The notes under the pieces: generated by a model | Seen by the model: the letters and a program-made list of their open reading frames with translations, nothing else | The model's database searches: none | Told to the model about the DNA's origin: nothing | Part shown: positions 1-13,300 of the stretch, piece by piece | Layout: every line of letters begins with the position of its first letter | Position numbering within the stretch: position 1 is the first letter of the stretch | Origin: Halisarca cf. caerulea | Lineage: Eukaryota > Porifera > Demospongiae > Chondrillida > Halisarcidae | DNA length: 64,000 bases | NCBI GenBank assembly: GCA_963170055.1 | Contig: CAUJGJ010000049.1 | Coordinates: forward strand, 131,501-195,500 | Reading direction: 5' to 3' | Made by a program: the position numbers and the translations under genes

Positions 1-3000
1 CACTACACAAATACGCCCACAGCACTTCACAAAGGTCATGTGTGTCCACTGGGAATGTGCGTGGTGCTAGTGCCAAATATTGGTATTAGCACCAGCATAT
101 CCAACATTACACAAATACGCCCACAGTAGTTAAGAAACTTCATGTGCGTCCACTGGGAATGTGCGTGGTGCTAGTGCCAAATATTGGTATTAGCACCAGC
201 ATATCCAACACTACACAAATACGCCGACAGTAGTTAAGAAACTTCATGTGTGTTTACTGGGAATGTGCGTGGTGCTAGTGCCAAATATTGGTATTAGCAC
301 CAGCATATCCAACACTACACAAATACGCCCACAGAACTTTAGAAACTTATGTGTGTCCACTGGGAATGTGCGTGGTGCTAGTGCCAAATATTGGTATTAG
401 CACCAGCATATCCAACACTACACAAATACGCCCACAGCACTTCAGCAAGGTCATGTGTGTCCACTGGGAATGTGCGTGGTGCTAGTGCCAAATATTGGTA
501 TTAGCACCAGCATATCCAACACTACACAAATACGCCCACAGTAGTTTAGAAACTTCATGTGTGTCCACTGGGAATGTGCGTGGTTCTAGTTCCAAATATT
601 GGTATTAGCACCAGCATATCCAACACTACACAAATACGCCCACAGCACTTCAGCAAGGTCATGTGTGTCCACTGGGAATGTGCGTGGTGCTAGTGCCAAA
701 TATTGGTATTAGCACCAGCATATCCAACACTACACAAATACGCCCACAGTAGTTAAGAAACTTCATGTGTGTTTACTGGGAATGTGCGTGGTGCTAGTGC
801 CAAATATTGGTATTAGCACCAGCATATCCAACATTACACAAATACGCCCACAGTAGTTAAGAAACTTCATGTGTGTCCACGGGAATGTGCGTGGTGCTAG
901 TGCCAAATATTGGTATTAGCACCAGCATATCCAACACTACACAAATACGCCCACAGCACTTCAGAAAGGTCATGTGTGTCCACTGGGAATGTGCGTGGTG
1001 CTAGTGCCAAATATTGGTATTAGCACCAGCATATCCAACACTACACAAATACGCCCACAGTAGTTAAGAAACTTCATGTGTGTCCACTGGGAATGTGCGT
1101 GGTGCTAGTGCCAAATATTGGTATTAGCACCAGCATATCCAACACTACACAAATACGCCCACAGCACTTGAGAAAGGTCATGTGTGTCCACTGGGAATGT
1201 GCGTGGTGCTAGTGCCAAATATTGGTATTAGCACCAGCATATCCAACACTACACAAATACGCCCACAGTAGTTAAGAAACTTCATGTGTGTTTACTGGGA
1301 ATGTGCGTGGTGCTAGTGCCAAATATTGGTATTAGCACCAGCATATCCAACACTACACAAATACGCCCACAGCACTTCAGCAAGGTCATGTGTTTCCACT
1401 GGGAATGTGCGTGGTGCTAGTGCCAAATATTGGTATTAGCACCAGCATATCCAACACTACACAAATACGCCCACAGTAGTTAAAAAACTTCATGTGTGTT
1501 TACTGGGAATGTGCGTGGTGCTAGTGCCAAATATTGGTATTAGCACCAGCATATCCAACATTACACAAATACGCCCACAGTAGTTAAGAAACTTCATGTG
1601 TGTCCACGGGAATGTGCGTGGTGCTCGTGCCAAATATTGGTATTAGCACCAGCATATCCAACACTACACAAATACGCCACCAGCACTTCAGAAAGGTCAT
1701 GTGTGTCCACTGGGAATGAGCGTGGTGATAGTGCCAAATATTGGTATTAGCACCAGCATATCCAACACTACACAATTACGCCCACATTAGTTAAGAAACT
1801 TCATGTGTGTCCACTGGGAATGTGCGTGGTGCTAGTGCCAAATATTGGTATTAGCACCAGCATATCCAACACTACACAAATACGCCCACAGCACTTCAGA
1901 AAGGTCATGTGTGTCCACTGGGAATGTGCGTGGTGCTAGTGCCAAATATTGGTATTAGCACCAGCATATCCAACACTACACAAATACGCCCACAGTAGTT
2001 AAGAAACTTCATGTGTGTTTACTGGGAATGTGCGTGGTGCTAGTGCCAAATATTGGTATTAGCACCAGCATATCCAACATTACACAAATACGCCCACAGT
2101 AGTTAAGAAACTTCATGTGTGTCCACTGGAATGTGCGTGGTGCTAGTGCCAAATATTGGTATTAGCACCAGCATATCCAACACTACACAAATACGCCCAC
2201 TGCACTTGAGAAAGGTCATGTGTGTCCACTGGGAATGTGCGTGGTGCTAGTGCCAAATATTGGTATTAGCACCAGCATATCCAACACTACACAAATACGC
2301 CCACAGTAGTTAAGAAACTTCATGTGTGTCCACTGGGAATGTGCGTGGTGCTAGTGCCAAATATTGGTATTAGCACCAGCATATCCAACACTACACAAAT
2401 ACGCCCACAGCACTTGAGAAAGGTCATGTGTGTCCACTGGGAATGTGCGTGGTGCTAGTGCCAAATATTGGTATTAGCACCAGCATATCCAACACTACAC
2501 AAATACGCCCACAGTAGTTAAGAAACTTCATGTGTGTTTACTGGGAATGTGCGTGGTGCTAGTGCCAAATATTGGTATTAGCACCAGCATATCCAACACT
2601 ACACAAATACGCCCACAGCACTTCAGCAAGGTCATGTGTTTCCACTGGGAATGTGCGTGGTGCTAGTGCCAAATATTGGTATTAGCACCAGCATATCCAA
2701 CACTACACAAATACGCCCACAGTAGTTAAAAAACTTCATGTGTGTTTACTGGGAATGTGCGTGGTGCTAGTGCCAAATATTGGTATTAGCACCAGCATAT
2801 CCAACATTACACAAATACGCCCACAGTAGTTAAGAAACTTCATGTGTGTCCACGGGAATGTGCGTGGTGCTCGTGCCAAATATTGGTATTAGCACCAGCA
2901 TATCCAACACTACACAAATACGCCCACAGCACTTCAGAAAGGTCATGTGTGTCCACTGGGAATGAGCGTGGTGATAGTGCCAAATATTGGTATTAGCACC

Positions 3001-3930
3001 AGCATATCCAACACTACACAATTACGCCCACATTAGTTAAGAAACTTCATGTGTGTCCACTGGGAATGTGCGTGGTGCTAGTGCCAAATATTGGTATTAG
3101 CACCAGCATATCCAACACTACACAAATACGCCCACAGCACTTCAGAAAGGTCATGTGTGTCCACTGGGAATGTGCGTGGTGCTAGTGCCAAATATTGGTA
3201 TTAGCACCAGCATATCCAACACTACACAAATACGCCCACAGTAGTTAAGAAACTTCATGTGTGTTTACTGGGAATGTGCGTGGTGCTAGTGCCAAATATT
3301 GGTATTAGCACCAGCATATCCAACATTACACAAATACGCCCGCAGTAGTTAAGAAACTTCATGTGTGTCCACTGGAATGTGCGTGGTGCTAGTGCCAAAT
3401 ATTGGTATTAGCACCAGCATATCCAACACTACACAAATACGCCCACAGCACTTCACAAAGGTCATGTGTGTCCACTGGGAATGTGCGTGGTGCTAGTGCC
3501 AAATATTGGTATTAGCACCAGCATATCCAACATTACACAAATACGCCCACAGTAGTTAAGAAACTTCATGTGTGTCCACTGGAATGTGCGTGGTGCTAGT
3601 GCCAAATATTGGTATTAGCACCAGCATATCCAACACTACACAAATACGCCCACAGCACTTCACAAAGGTCATGTGTGTCCACTGGGAATGTGCGTGGTGC
3701 TAGTGCCAAATATTGGTATTAGCACCAGCATATCCAACATTACACAAATACGCCCACAGTAGTTAAGAAACTTCATGTGCGTCCACTGGGAATGTGCGTG
3801 GTGCTAGTGCCAAATATTGGTATTAGCACCAGCATATCCAACACTACACAAATACGCCCACAGTAGTTAAGAAACTTCATGTGTGTTTACTGGGAATGTG
3901 CGTGGTGCTAGTGCCAAATATTGGTAGTAG
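1..3930 (+). repeat. 104-bp satellite array, domain 1 (homogeneous, left edge open)
   Basis: Head-to-tail monomers of 104 bp; a canonical copy for the whole array is 25,694-25,797. Landmarks in order are GTGTGTCCACTGGGAATGTG, GGTGCTAGTGCC, AATATT, TATTAGCACCAGCATATCC, ACACTACACAAATACGCCCA and a variable tail. Two tail types alternate here: CACTTCAGAAAGGTC and TAGTTAAGAAACTTC. Monomers differ from each other at only a few positions, with scattered 1-bp deletions (for example in CCACTGGGAATG at about 880, 1,607, 2,130 and 2,853). The window begins inside a monomer, so the array continues leftwards. No gene is present. I do not recognise the family. Confidence 0.97.
950..3440 (+). repeat. Higher-order repeat, 1,246 bp (12 monomers), two copies
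   Basis: Private variants recur at a constant 1,246-bp offset: CAGCAAGGTC followed by GTGTTTCC (1,381 and 2,627), the tail CACTTGAGAAAGG (1,165 and 2,411), CATTAGTTAAG (1,787 and 3,033), the CCACGGG deletion (1,607 and 2,853) and the CCACTGGAATG deletion (2,121 and 3,367). Twelve monomers would be 1,248 bp; the two missing bases are the shared single-base deletions. The match fails after about 3,440, where the tail changes to CACTTCACAAAGG. This is a recent tandem duplication within the array; exact ends are uncertain by about one monomer. Confidence 0.85.
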
Positions 3931-5600
3931 CACCAGCATTTCCAACAATACATGAATACGCCCACAGCTCTTAAGAAACCTCATGTGTTTCCATTGGGAA
4001 TGTGCGTGGTGCTAGTGCAAAATATTGATTTTAGCACCAGCATATCCAACACTACACATATACGCCCACAGCACTTTAGAAACTTCATGTGTGTCCACTG
4101 GGAATGTGCGTGGTACTAGTGCTAAATATTGTTATTAGCACCAGTAATCCAACACTACACAAATGCGCCCACAGTTGTTGGCAAACTTCATGTGTGTCCA
4201 CTGCGAATGTGCGTGGTGCTAGTGCCAAATATCGGTATTAGCACCAGCATATCCAACACTACACAAATACGCCCACATCACTTCAGAATCTTCATGTGTG
4301 TCCACTGGAAATGTGCATGGTGCTAGTGCCAAATATCGGTATTAGCACCAGCATATCCAACACTACACAAATACGCCCCCATCACTTTAGAATCTTCATG
4401 TATGTCCACTGGAAATGTGCGTGGTGCTAGTGCCAAATAATGGTATTAGCACCAGCATATCCACAACTACACAAATACGCCCACATCACTTCAGAATCTT
4501 CATGTGTGTCCACTGGGAATGTTTGTGATGCTAGTGCCAAATATTGGTATTAGCACCAGCATATCCAACACTACACAAATACGCCCACAGCACTTCAGAT
4601 ACTTCATGTGTGTCTAATGGGAATGTGCGTGGTGCTAGTGCCAAGTATTGGTATTAACAATAGCATATGCAACAATACACGAATACGCCCACAGCTCTTA
4701 AGAAACCTCATATGTGTCCACTGGGAATGTGCGTGGTGGTAGTGTGAAATATTGGTATTAGCACCAGCATATCCAGCACTACACAAATATGCCCACAGCA
4801 CTTCACAAACTTCATGTGTGTCTACTGGGAATGTGCGTGGTGCTAGTGCCAAATATTGGTATTAGCACCAGTATATCCAAAAATACACGAATACGCCCAC
4901 ATCTCTAAAGAAACCACATGTGAACACTGGGAATGTGCGTGGTGCTAGTGCCAAATATTGGTATTAGCACCAGCAAATCCAACACTCCACAAACTCGCCC
5001 ACAGCACTTCAGAAAGGTCATATGTGTCCACTGGGAATGTGCGTGGTGCTAGTGCCAAATATTGGTATTAGCACCAGCATATCCAACAATACATGAATAC
5101 GCCCACAGCTCTTAAGAAACCTCATTGGTTTTCCATTGGGAATGTGCGTGGTGCTAGTGCAAAATATTGATTTTAGCAAAAGCATATCCAACACTACACA
5201 AATACGCCCACAGCACTTTAGAAACTTCATGTGTGTCCACTGGGAATGTGCGTGGTACTAGTGCTAAATATTGGTATTAGCACCAGTAATCCAACACTAC
5301 ACAAATGCGCCCACAGTTGTTGGCAAACTTCAAGTGTGTCCACTGGGAATGTGCGTGGTGCTAGTGCCAAATATCGGTATTAGCACCAGCATATCCAACA
5401 ATACACAAATACGCCCACATCACTTCAGAATGTTCATGTGTGTCCACTGGAAATGTGCGTGGTGCTAGTGCCAAATATCGGTATTAGCACCAGCATATCC
5501 AGCACTACACAAATATGCGCACAGCACTTCACAAACTTCATGTGTGTCTACTGGGAATGTGCGTGGTGCTAGTGCCAAATATTGGTATTAGCACCAGCAT
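3931..5600 (+). repeat. 104-bp satellite array, domain 2 (diverged)
   Basis: Same monomer and phase, but with many more substitutions per copy, such as CCAGTAATCC, AAATATCGG, AAATGCGCCCACAGTTGTTGG and CACATCACTTCAGAATC. It contains two copies of a marker monomer (CAGCTCTTAAGAAACCTC, then GATTTTAGCACC, near 3,950 and 5,095) that reappears in the HORs further right. The block 3,950-4,330 resembles 5,080-5,490 in variant order, suggesting an older, decayed higher-order repeat. Confidence 0.9.
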
Positions 5601-6299
5601 ATCTAACACTAGACAAATACGCCCACAGTAGTTAAGAAACTTCATGTGTGTTTACTGGGAATGTGCGTGGTGCTAGTGCCAAATATTGGTATTAGCACCA
5701 GCATATCCAACACTACACAAATACGCCCACAGAACTTTAGAAACTTATGTGTGTCCACTGGGAATGTGCGTGGTGCTAGTGCCAAATATTGGTATTAGCA
5801 CCAGCATATCCAACACTACACAAATACGCCCACAGTAGTTAAGAAACTTCATGTGTGTCCACTGGGAATGTGCGTGGTGCTAGTGCCAAATATTGGTATT
5901 AGCACCAGCATATCCAACACTACACAAATACGCCCACAGCACTTCAGAAAGGTCATGTGTGTCCACTGGGAATGTGCGTGGTGCTAGTGCCAAATATTGG
6001 TATTTGCACCAGCATATCCAACACTACACAAATACGCCCACAGTAGTTAAGAAACTTCATGTGTGTTTACTGGGAATGTGCGTGGTGCTAGTGCCAAATA
6101 TTGGTATTAGCACCAGCATATCCAACATTACACAAATACGCCCACAGTAGTTAAGAAACTTCATGTGCGTCCACTGGGAATGTGCGTGGTGCTAGTGCCA
6201 AATATTGGTATTAGCACCAGCATATCTAACACTAGACAAATACGCCCACAGTAGTTAAGAAACTTCATGTGTGTTTACTGGGAATGTGCGTGGTGCTAG

Positions 6300-7950
6300 T
6301 GCCAAATATTGGTATTAGCACCAGCATATCCAACACTACGCAAATACGCCCACAGCACTTCAGAAAGGTCATGTGTGTCCACTGGAAATGTGCGTGGTGC
6401 TAGTGCCAAATATTGGTATTAGCACCAGCATATCCAACACTACACAAATACGCCCACAGCACTTCAGAAAGGTCATGTGTGTCCACTGGGAATGTGCGTG
6501 GTGCTAGTGCCAAATATTGGTATTAGCACCAGCATATCCAACACTACACAAATACGCCCACAGTAGTTAAGAAACTTCATGTGTGTTTACTGGGAATGTG
6601 CGTGGTGCTAGTGCCAAATATTGGTATTAGCACCAGCATATCCAACAATACACAAATACGCCCACAGTAGTTAAGAAACTTCATGTGTGTCCACTGGAAT
6701 GTGCGTGGTGCTAGTGCCAAATATTGGTATTAGCACCAGCATATCCAACACTACACAAATACGCCCACAGCACTTCAGAAAGGTCATGTGTGTCCACTGG
6801 GAATGTGCGTGGTGCTAGTGCCACATATTGGTATTAGCACCAGCATATCCAACACTACACAAATACGCCCACAGTAGTTAAGAAACTTCATGTGTGTCCA
6901 CTGGAATGTGCGTGGTGCTAGTGCCAAATATTGGTAGTAGCACCAGCATTTCCAACAATACATGAATACGCCCACAGCTCTTAAGAAACCTCATGTGTTT
7001 CCATTGGGAATGTGCGTGGTGCTAGTGCAAAATATTGATTTTAGCACCAGCATATCCAACACTACACAAATACGCCCACAGCACTTCAGAAAGGTCATGT
7101 GTGTCCACTGGGAATGTGCGTGGTGCTAGTGCCAAATATTGGTATTAGCACCAGCATATCCAACACTACGCAAATACGCCCACAGCACTTCAGAAAGGTC
7201 ATGTGTGTCCACTGGAAATGTGCGTGGTGCTAGTGCCAAATATTGGTATTAGCACCAGCATATCCAACACTACACAAATACGCCCACAGCACTTCAGAAA
7301 GGTCATGTGTGTCCACTGGGAATGTGCGTGGTGCTAGTGCCAAATATTGGTATTAGCACCAGCATATCCAACACTACACAAATACGCCCACAGTAGTTAA
7401 GAAACTTCATGTGTGTTTACTGGGAATGTGCGTGGTGCTAGTGCCAAATATTGGTATTAGCACCAGCATATCCAACAATACACAAATACGCCCACAGTAG
7501 TTAAGAAACTTCATGTGTGTCCACTGGAATGTGCGTGGTGCTAGTGCCAAATATTGGTATTAGCACCAGCATATCCAACACTACACAAATACGCCCACAG
7601 CACTTCAGAAAGGTCATGTGTGTCCACTGGGAATGTGCGTGGTGCTAGTGCCACATATTGGTATTAGCACCAGCATATCCAACACTACACAAATACGCCC
7701 ACAGTAGTTAAGAAACTTCATGTGTGTCCACTGGAATGTGCGTGGTGCTAGTGCCAAATATTGGTAGTAGCACCAGCATTTCCAACAATACATGAATACG
7801 CCCACAGCTCTTAAGAAACCTCATGTGTTTCCATTGGGAATGTGCGTGGTGCTAGTGCAAAATATTGATTTTAGCACCAGCATATCCAACACTACACAAA
7901 TACGCCCACAGCACTTCAGAAAGGTCATGTGTGTCCACTGGGAATGTGCG
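6300..7950 (+). repeat. Higher-order repeat, 830 bp (8 monomers), two copies
   Basis: The variant CACTACGCAAATACG at about 6,336 recurs 830 bp later, as do the CCACATATTGG monomer, two CCACTGGAATG single-base deletions and the marker monomer (near 6,965 and 7,795). Eight monomers minus two deleted bases gives exactly 830. The two copies look virtually identical by eye, so the duplication is very recent or kept alike by conversion. A shortened third version follows at about 8,150-8,300. Confidence 0.87.
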
Positions 7951-10339
7951 TGGTGCTAGTGCCAAATATTGGTATTAGCACCAGCATATCCAACACTACA
8001 CAAATACGCCCACAGTAGTTAAGAAACTTCATGTGTGTCCACTGGGAATGTGCGTGGTGCTAGTGCCAAATATTGGTATTAGCACCAGCATATCCAACAC
8101 TACACAAATACGCCCACAGTAGTTAAGAAACTTCATGTGTGTCTACTGGAATGTGCGTGGTGCTAGTGCCAAATATTGGTAGTAGCACCAGCATTTCCAA
8201 CAATACATGAATACGCCCACAGCTCTTAAGAAACCTCATGTGTTTCCATTGGGAATGTGCGTGGTGCTAGTGCAAAATATTGATTTTAGCACCAGCATAT
8301 CCAACACTACACAAATACGCCCACAGCACTTCAGAAAGGTCATGTGTGTCCACTGGGAATGTGCGTGGTGCTAGTGCCAAATATTGGTATTAGCACCAGC
8401 ATATCCAACACTACACAAATACGCCCACAGTAGTTTAGAAACTTCATGTGTGTCCACTGGGAATGTGCGTGGTGCTAGTGCCAAATATTGGTATTAGCAC
8501 CAGCATATCCAACATTATACAAATACGCCCACAGTAGTTAAGAAACTTCATGTGCGTCCACTGGGAATGTGCGTGGTGCTAGTGCCAAATATTGGTATTA
8601 GCAACAGCATATCCAACACTGCACAAATACGCCCACAGCACTTCAGAAAGGTCATGTGTGTCCACTGGGAATGTGCGTGGTGCTAGTGCCAAATATTGGT
8701 ATTAGCACCAGCATATCCAACACTACACAAATACGCCCACAGCACTTCAGAAAGGTCATGTGTGTCCACTGGGAATGTGCGTGGTGCTAGTGCCAAATAT
8801 TGGTATTAGCACCAGCATATCCAACACTACACAAATACGCCCACAGTAGTTAAGAAACTTCATGTGTGTTTACTGGGAATGTGCGTGGTGCTAGTGCCAA
8901 ATATTGGTATTAGCACCAGCATATCCAACATTACACAAATACGCTTACAGTAGTTAAGAAACTTCATGTGTGTCCACTGGAATGTGCGTGGTGCTAGTGC
9001 CAAATATTGGTATTAGCACCAGCATATCCAACACTACACAAATACGCCCGCAGCACTTCAGAAAGGTCATGTGTGTCCACTGGGAATGTGCGTGGTGCTA
9101 GTGCCAAATATTGGTATTAGCACCAGCATATCCAACACTACACAAATACGCCCACAGTAGTTAAGAAACTTCATGTATGTCCACTGGGAATGTGCGTGGT
9201 GCTAGTGCCAAATATTGGTATTAGCACCAGCATATCCAACACTACGCAAATACGCCCACAGCACTTCAGAAAGGTCATGTGTGTCCACCGGGAATGTGCG
9301 TGGTGCTAGTGCCAAATATTGGTATTAGCACCAGCATATCCAACACTACGCAAATACGCCCACAGCACTTCAGAAAGGTCATGTGTGTCCACTGGGAATG
9401 TGCGTGGTGCTAGTGCCAAATATTGGTATTAGCACCAGCATATCCAACACTACACAAATACGCCCACAGTAGTTTACAAACTTCATGTGTGTCCACTGGG
9501 AATGTGCGTGGTGCTAGTGCAAAATATTTGTATTAGCACCAGCATATCCAACATTATACAAATACGCCCACAGTAGTTAAGAAACTTCATGTGCGTCCAC
9601 TGGGAATGTGCGTGGTGCTAGTGCCAAATATTGGTATTAGCACCAGGATATCCAACACTACACAAATACGCCCACAGCACTTCAGAAAGGTCATGTGTGT
9701 CCACTGGGAATGTGCGTGGTGCTAGTGCCAAATATTGGTATTAGCACCAGCATATCCAACACTACACAAATACGCCCACAGCACTTCAGAAAGGTCATGT
9801 GTGTCCACTGGGAATGTGCGTGGTGCTAGTGCCAAATATTGGTATTAGCACCAGCATATCCAACACTACACAAATACGCCCACAGTAGTTAAGAAACTTC
9901 ATGTGTGTTTACTGGGAATGTGCGTGGTGCTAGTGCCAAATATTGGTATTAGCACCAGCATATCTAACATTACACAAATACGCCCACAGTAGTTAAGAAA
10001 CTTCATGTGTGTCCACTGGAATGTGCGTGGTGCTAGTGCCAAATATTGGTATTAGCACCAGCATATCCAACACTACACAAATACGCCCACAGCACTTCAG
10101 AAAGGTCATGTGTGTCCACTGGGAATGTGCGTGGTGCTAGTGCCAAATATGGTATTAGCACCAGCATATCCAACACTACACAAATACGCCCACAGCACTT
10201 CAGAAAAATCATGTGTGTCCACTGGGAATGTGCGTGGTTCTAGTGCAAAATATTGGTATTAGCACCAGCATATCCAACACTACACAAATACGCCCACAGT
10301 AGTTAAGAATCTTCATGTGTGTCCACTGGAATGTGCGTG

Positions 10340-13300
10340 GTGCTAGTGCCAAATATTGGTATTAGCACCAGCATATCCAACAATACATGAAAACGCCCAC
10401 AGCTCTTAAGAAACCTCATGTGTTTCCATTGGGAATGTGCGTGGTGCTAGTGCAAAATATTGATTTTAGCACCAGCATATCCAACACTACACAAATGCGC
10501 CCACAGCACTTCAGAAAGGTCATGTGTGTCCACTGGTAATGTGCGTGGTGCTAGTGCCAAATATTGGTATTAGCACCAGCATATCCAACACTACACAAAT
10601 ACGCCCACAGTAGTTTAGAAACTTCATGTGTGTCAACTGGGAATGTGCGTGGTGCTATTGCCAAATATTGGTATTAGCACCAGCATATCCAACATTACAC
10701 AAATACGCCCACAGTAGTTAAGAAACTTCATGTGCGTCCACTGGGAATGTGCGTGGTGCTAGTGCCAAATATTGGTATTAGCACCAGCATATCCAACATT
10801 ACACAAATACGCCCACAGTAGTTAAGAAACTTCATGTGCGTCCACTGGGAATGTGCGTGGTGCTAGTGCCAAATATTGGTATTAGCACCAGCATATCTAA
10901 CACTAGACAAATACGCCCACAGTAGTTAAGAAACTTCATGTGTGTTTACTGGGAATGTGCGTGGTGCTAGTGCCAAATATTGGTATTAGCACCAGCATAT
11001 CCAACACTACACAAATACGCCCACAGAACTTTAGAAACTTATGTGTGTCCACTGGGAATGTGCGTGGTGCTAGTGCCAAATATTGGTATTAGCACCAGCA
11101 TATCCAACACTACACAAATACGCCCACAGTAGTTAAGAAACTTCATGTGTGTCCACTGGGAATGTGCGTGGTGCTAGTGCCAAATATTGGTATTAGCACC
11201 AGCATATCCAACACTACACAAATACGCCCACAGCACTTCAGAAAGGTCATGTGTGTCCACTGGGAATGTGCGTGGTGCTAGTGCCAAATATTGGTATTAG
11301 CACCAGCATATCCAACATTACACAAATACGCCCACAGTAGTTAAGAAACTTCATGTGTGTCCACTGGGAATGTGCGTGGTGCTAGTGCCAAATATGGTAT
11401 TAGCACCAGCATATCCAACACTACGCAAATACGCCCACAGCACTTCAGAAAGGTCATGTGTGTCCACTGGGAATGTGCGTGGTGCTAGTGCCAAATATTG
11501 GTATTAGCACCAGCATATCCAACACTACACAAATACGCCCACAGTAGTTTACAAACTTCATGTGTGTCCACTGGGAATGTGCGTGGTGCTAGTGCAAAAT
11601 ATTTGTATTAGCACCAGCATATCCAACATTATACAAATACGCCCACAGTAGTTAAGAAAGTTCATGTGCGTCCACTGGGAATGTGCGTGGTGCTAGTGCC
11701 AAATATTGGTATTAGCACCAGCATATCCAACACTACACAAATACGCCCACAGCACTTCAGAAAGGTCATGTGTGTCCACTGGGAATGTGCGTGGTGCTAG
11801 TGCCAAATATTGGTATTAGCACCAGCATATCCAACACTACACAAATACGCCCACAGCACTTCAGAAAGGTCATGTGTGTCCACTGGGAATGTGCGTGGTG
11901 CTAGTGCCAAATATTGGTATTAGCACCAGCATATCCAACACTACACAAATACGCCCACAGTAGTTAAGAAACTTCATGTGTGTTTACTGGGAATGTGCGT
12001 GGTGCTAGTGCCAAATATTGGTATTAGCACCAGCATATCCAACATTACACAAATACGCCCACAGTAGTTAAGAAACTTCATGTGTGTCCACTGGAATGTG
12101 CGTGGTGCTAGTGCCAAATATTGGTATTAGCACCAGCATATCCAACACTACACAAATACGCCCACAGCACTTCAGAAAGGTCATGTGTGTCCACTGGGAA
12201 TGTGCGTGGTGCTAGTGCCAAATATGGTATTAGCACCAGCATATCCAACACTACACAAATACGCCCACAGTAGTTAAGAATCTTCATGTGTGTCCACTGG
12301 AATGTGCGTGGTGCTAGTGCCAAATATTGGTATTAGCACCAGCATATCCAACAATACATGAAAACGCCCACAGCTCTTAAGAAACCTCATGTGTTTCCAT
12401 TGGGAATGTGCGTGGTGCTAGTGCAAAATATTGATTTTAGCACCAGCATATCCAACACTACACAAATGCGCCCACAGCACTTCAGAAAGGTCATGTGTGT
12501 CCACTGGTAATGTGCGTGGTGCTAGTGCCAAATATTGGTATTAGCACCAGCATATCCAACACTACACAAATACGCCCACAGTAGTTTAGAAACTTCATGT
12601 GTGTCAACTGGGAATGTGCGTGGTGCTATTGCCAAATATTGGTATTAGCACCAGCATATCCAACATTACACAAATACGCCCACAGTAGTTAAGAAACTTC
12701 ATGTGCGTCCACTGGGAATGTGCGTGGTGCTAGTGCCAAATATTGGTATTAGCACCAGCATATCCAACATTACACAAATACGCCCACAGTAGTTAAGAAA
12801 CTTCATGTGCGTCCACTGGGAATGTGCGTGGTGCTAGTGCCAAATATTGGTATTAGCACCAGCATATCTAACACTAGACAAATACGCCCACAGTAGTTAA
12901 GAAACTTCATGTGTGTTTACTGGGAATGTGCGTGGTGCTAGTGCCAAATATTGGTATTAGCACCAGCATATCCAACACTACACAAATACGCCCACAGAAC
13001 TTTAGAAACTTATGTGTGTCCACTGGGAATGTGCGTGGTGCTAGTGCCAAATATTGGTATTAGCACCAGCATATCCAACACTACACAAATACGCCCACAG
13101 TAGTTAAGAAACTTCATGTGTGTCCACTGGGAATGTGCGTGGTGCTAGTGCCAAATATTGGTATTAGCACCAGCATATCCAACACTACACAAATACGCCC
13201 ACAGCACTTCAGAAAGGTCATGTGTGTCCACTGGGAATGTGCGTGGTGCTAGTGCCAAATATTGGTATTAGCACCAGCATATCCAACATTACACAAATAC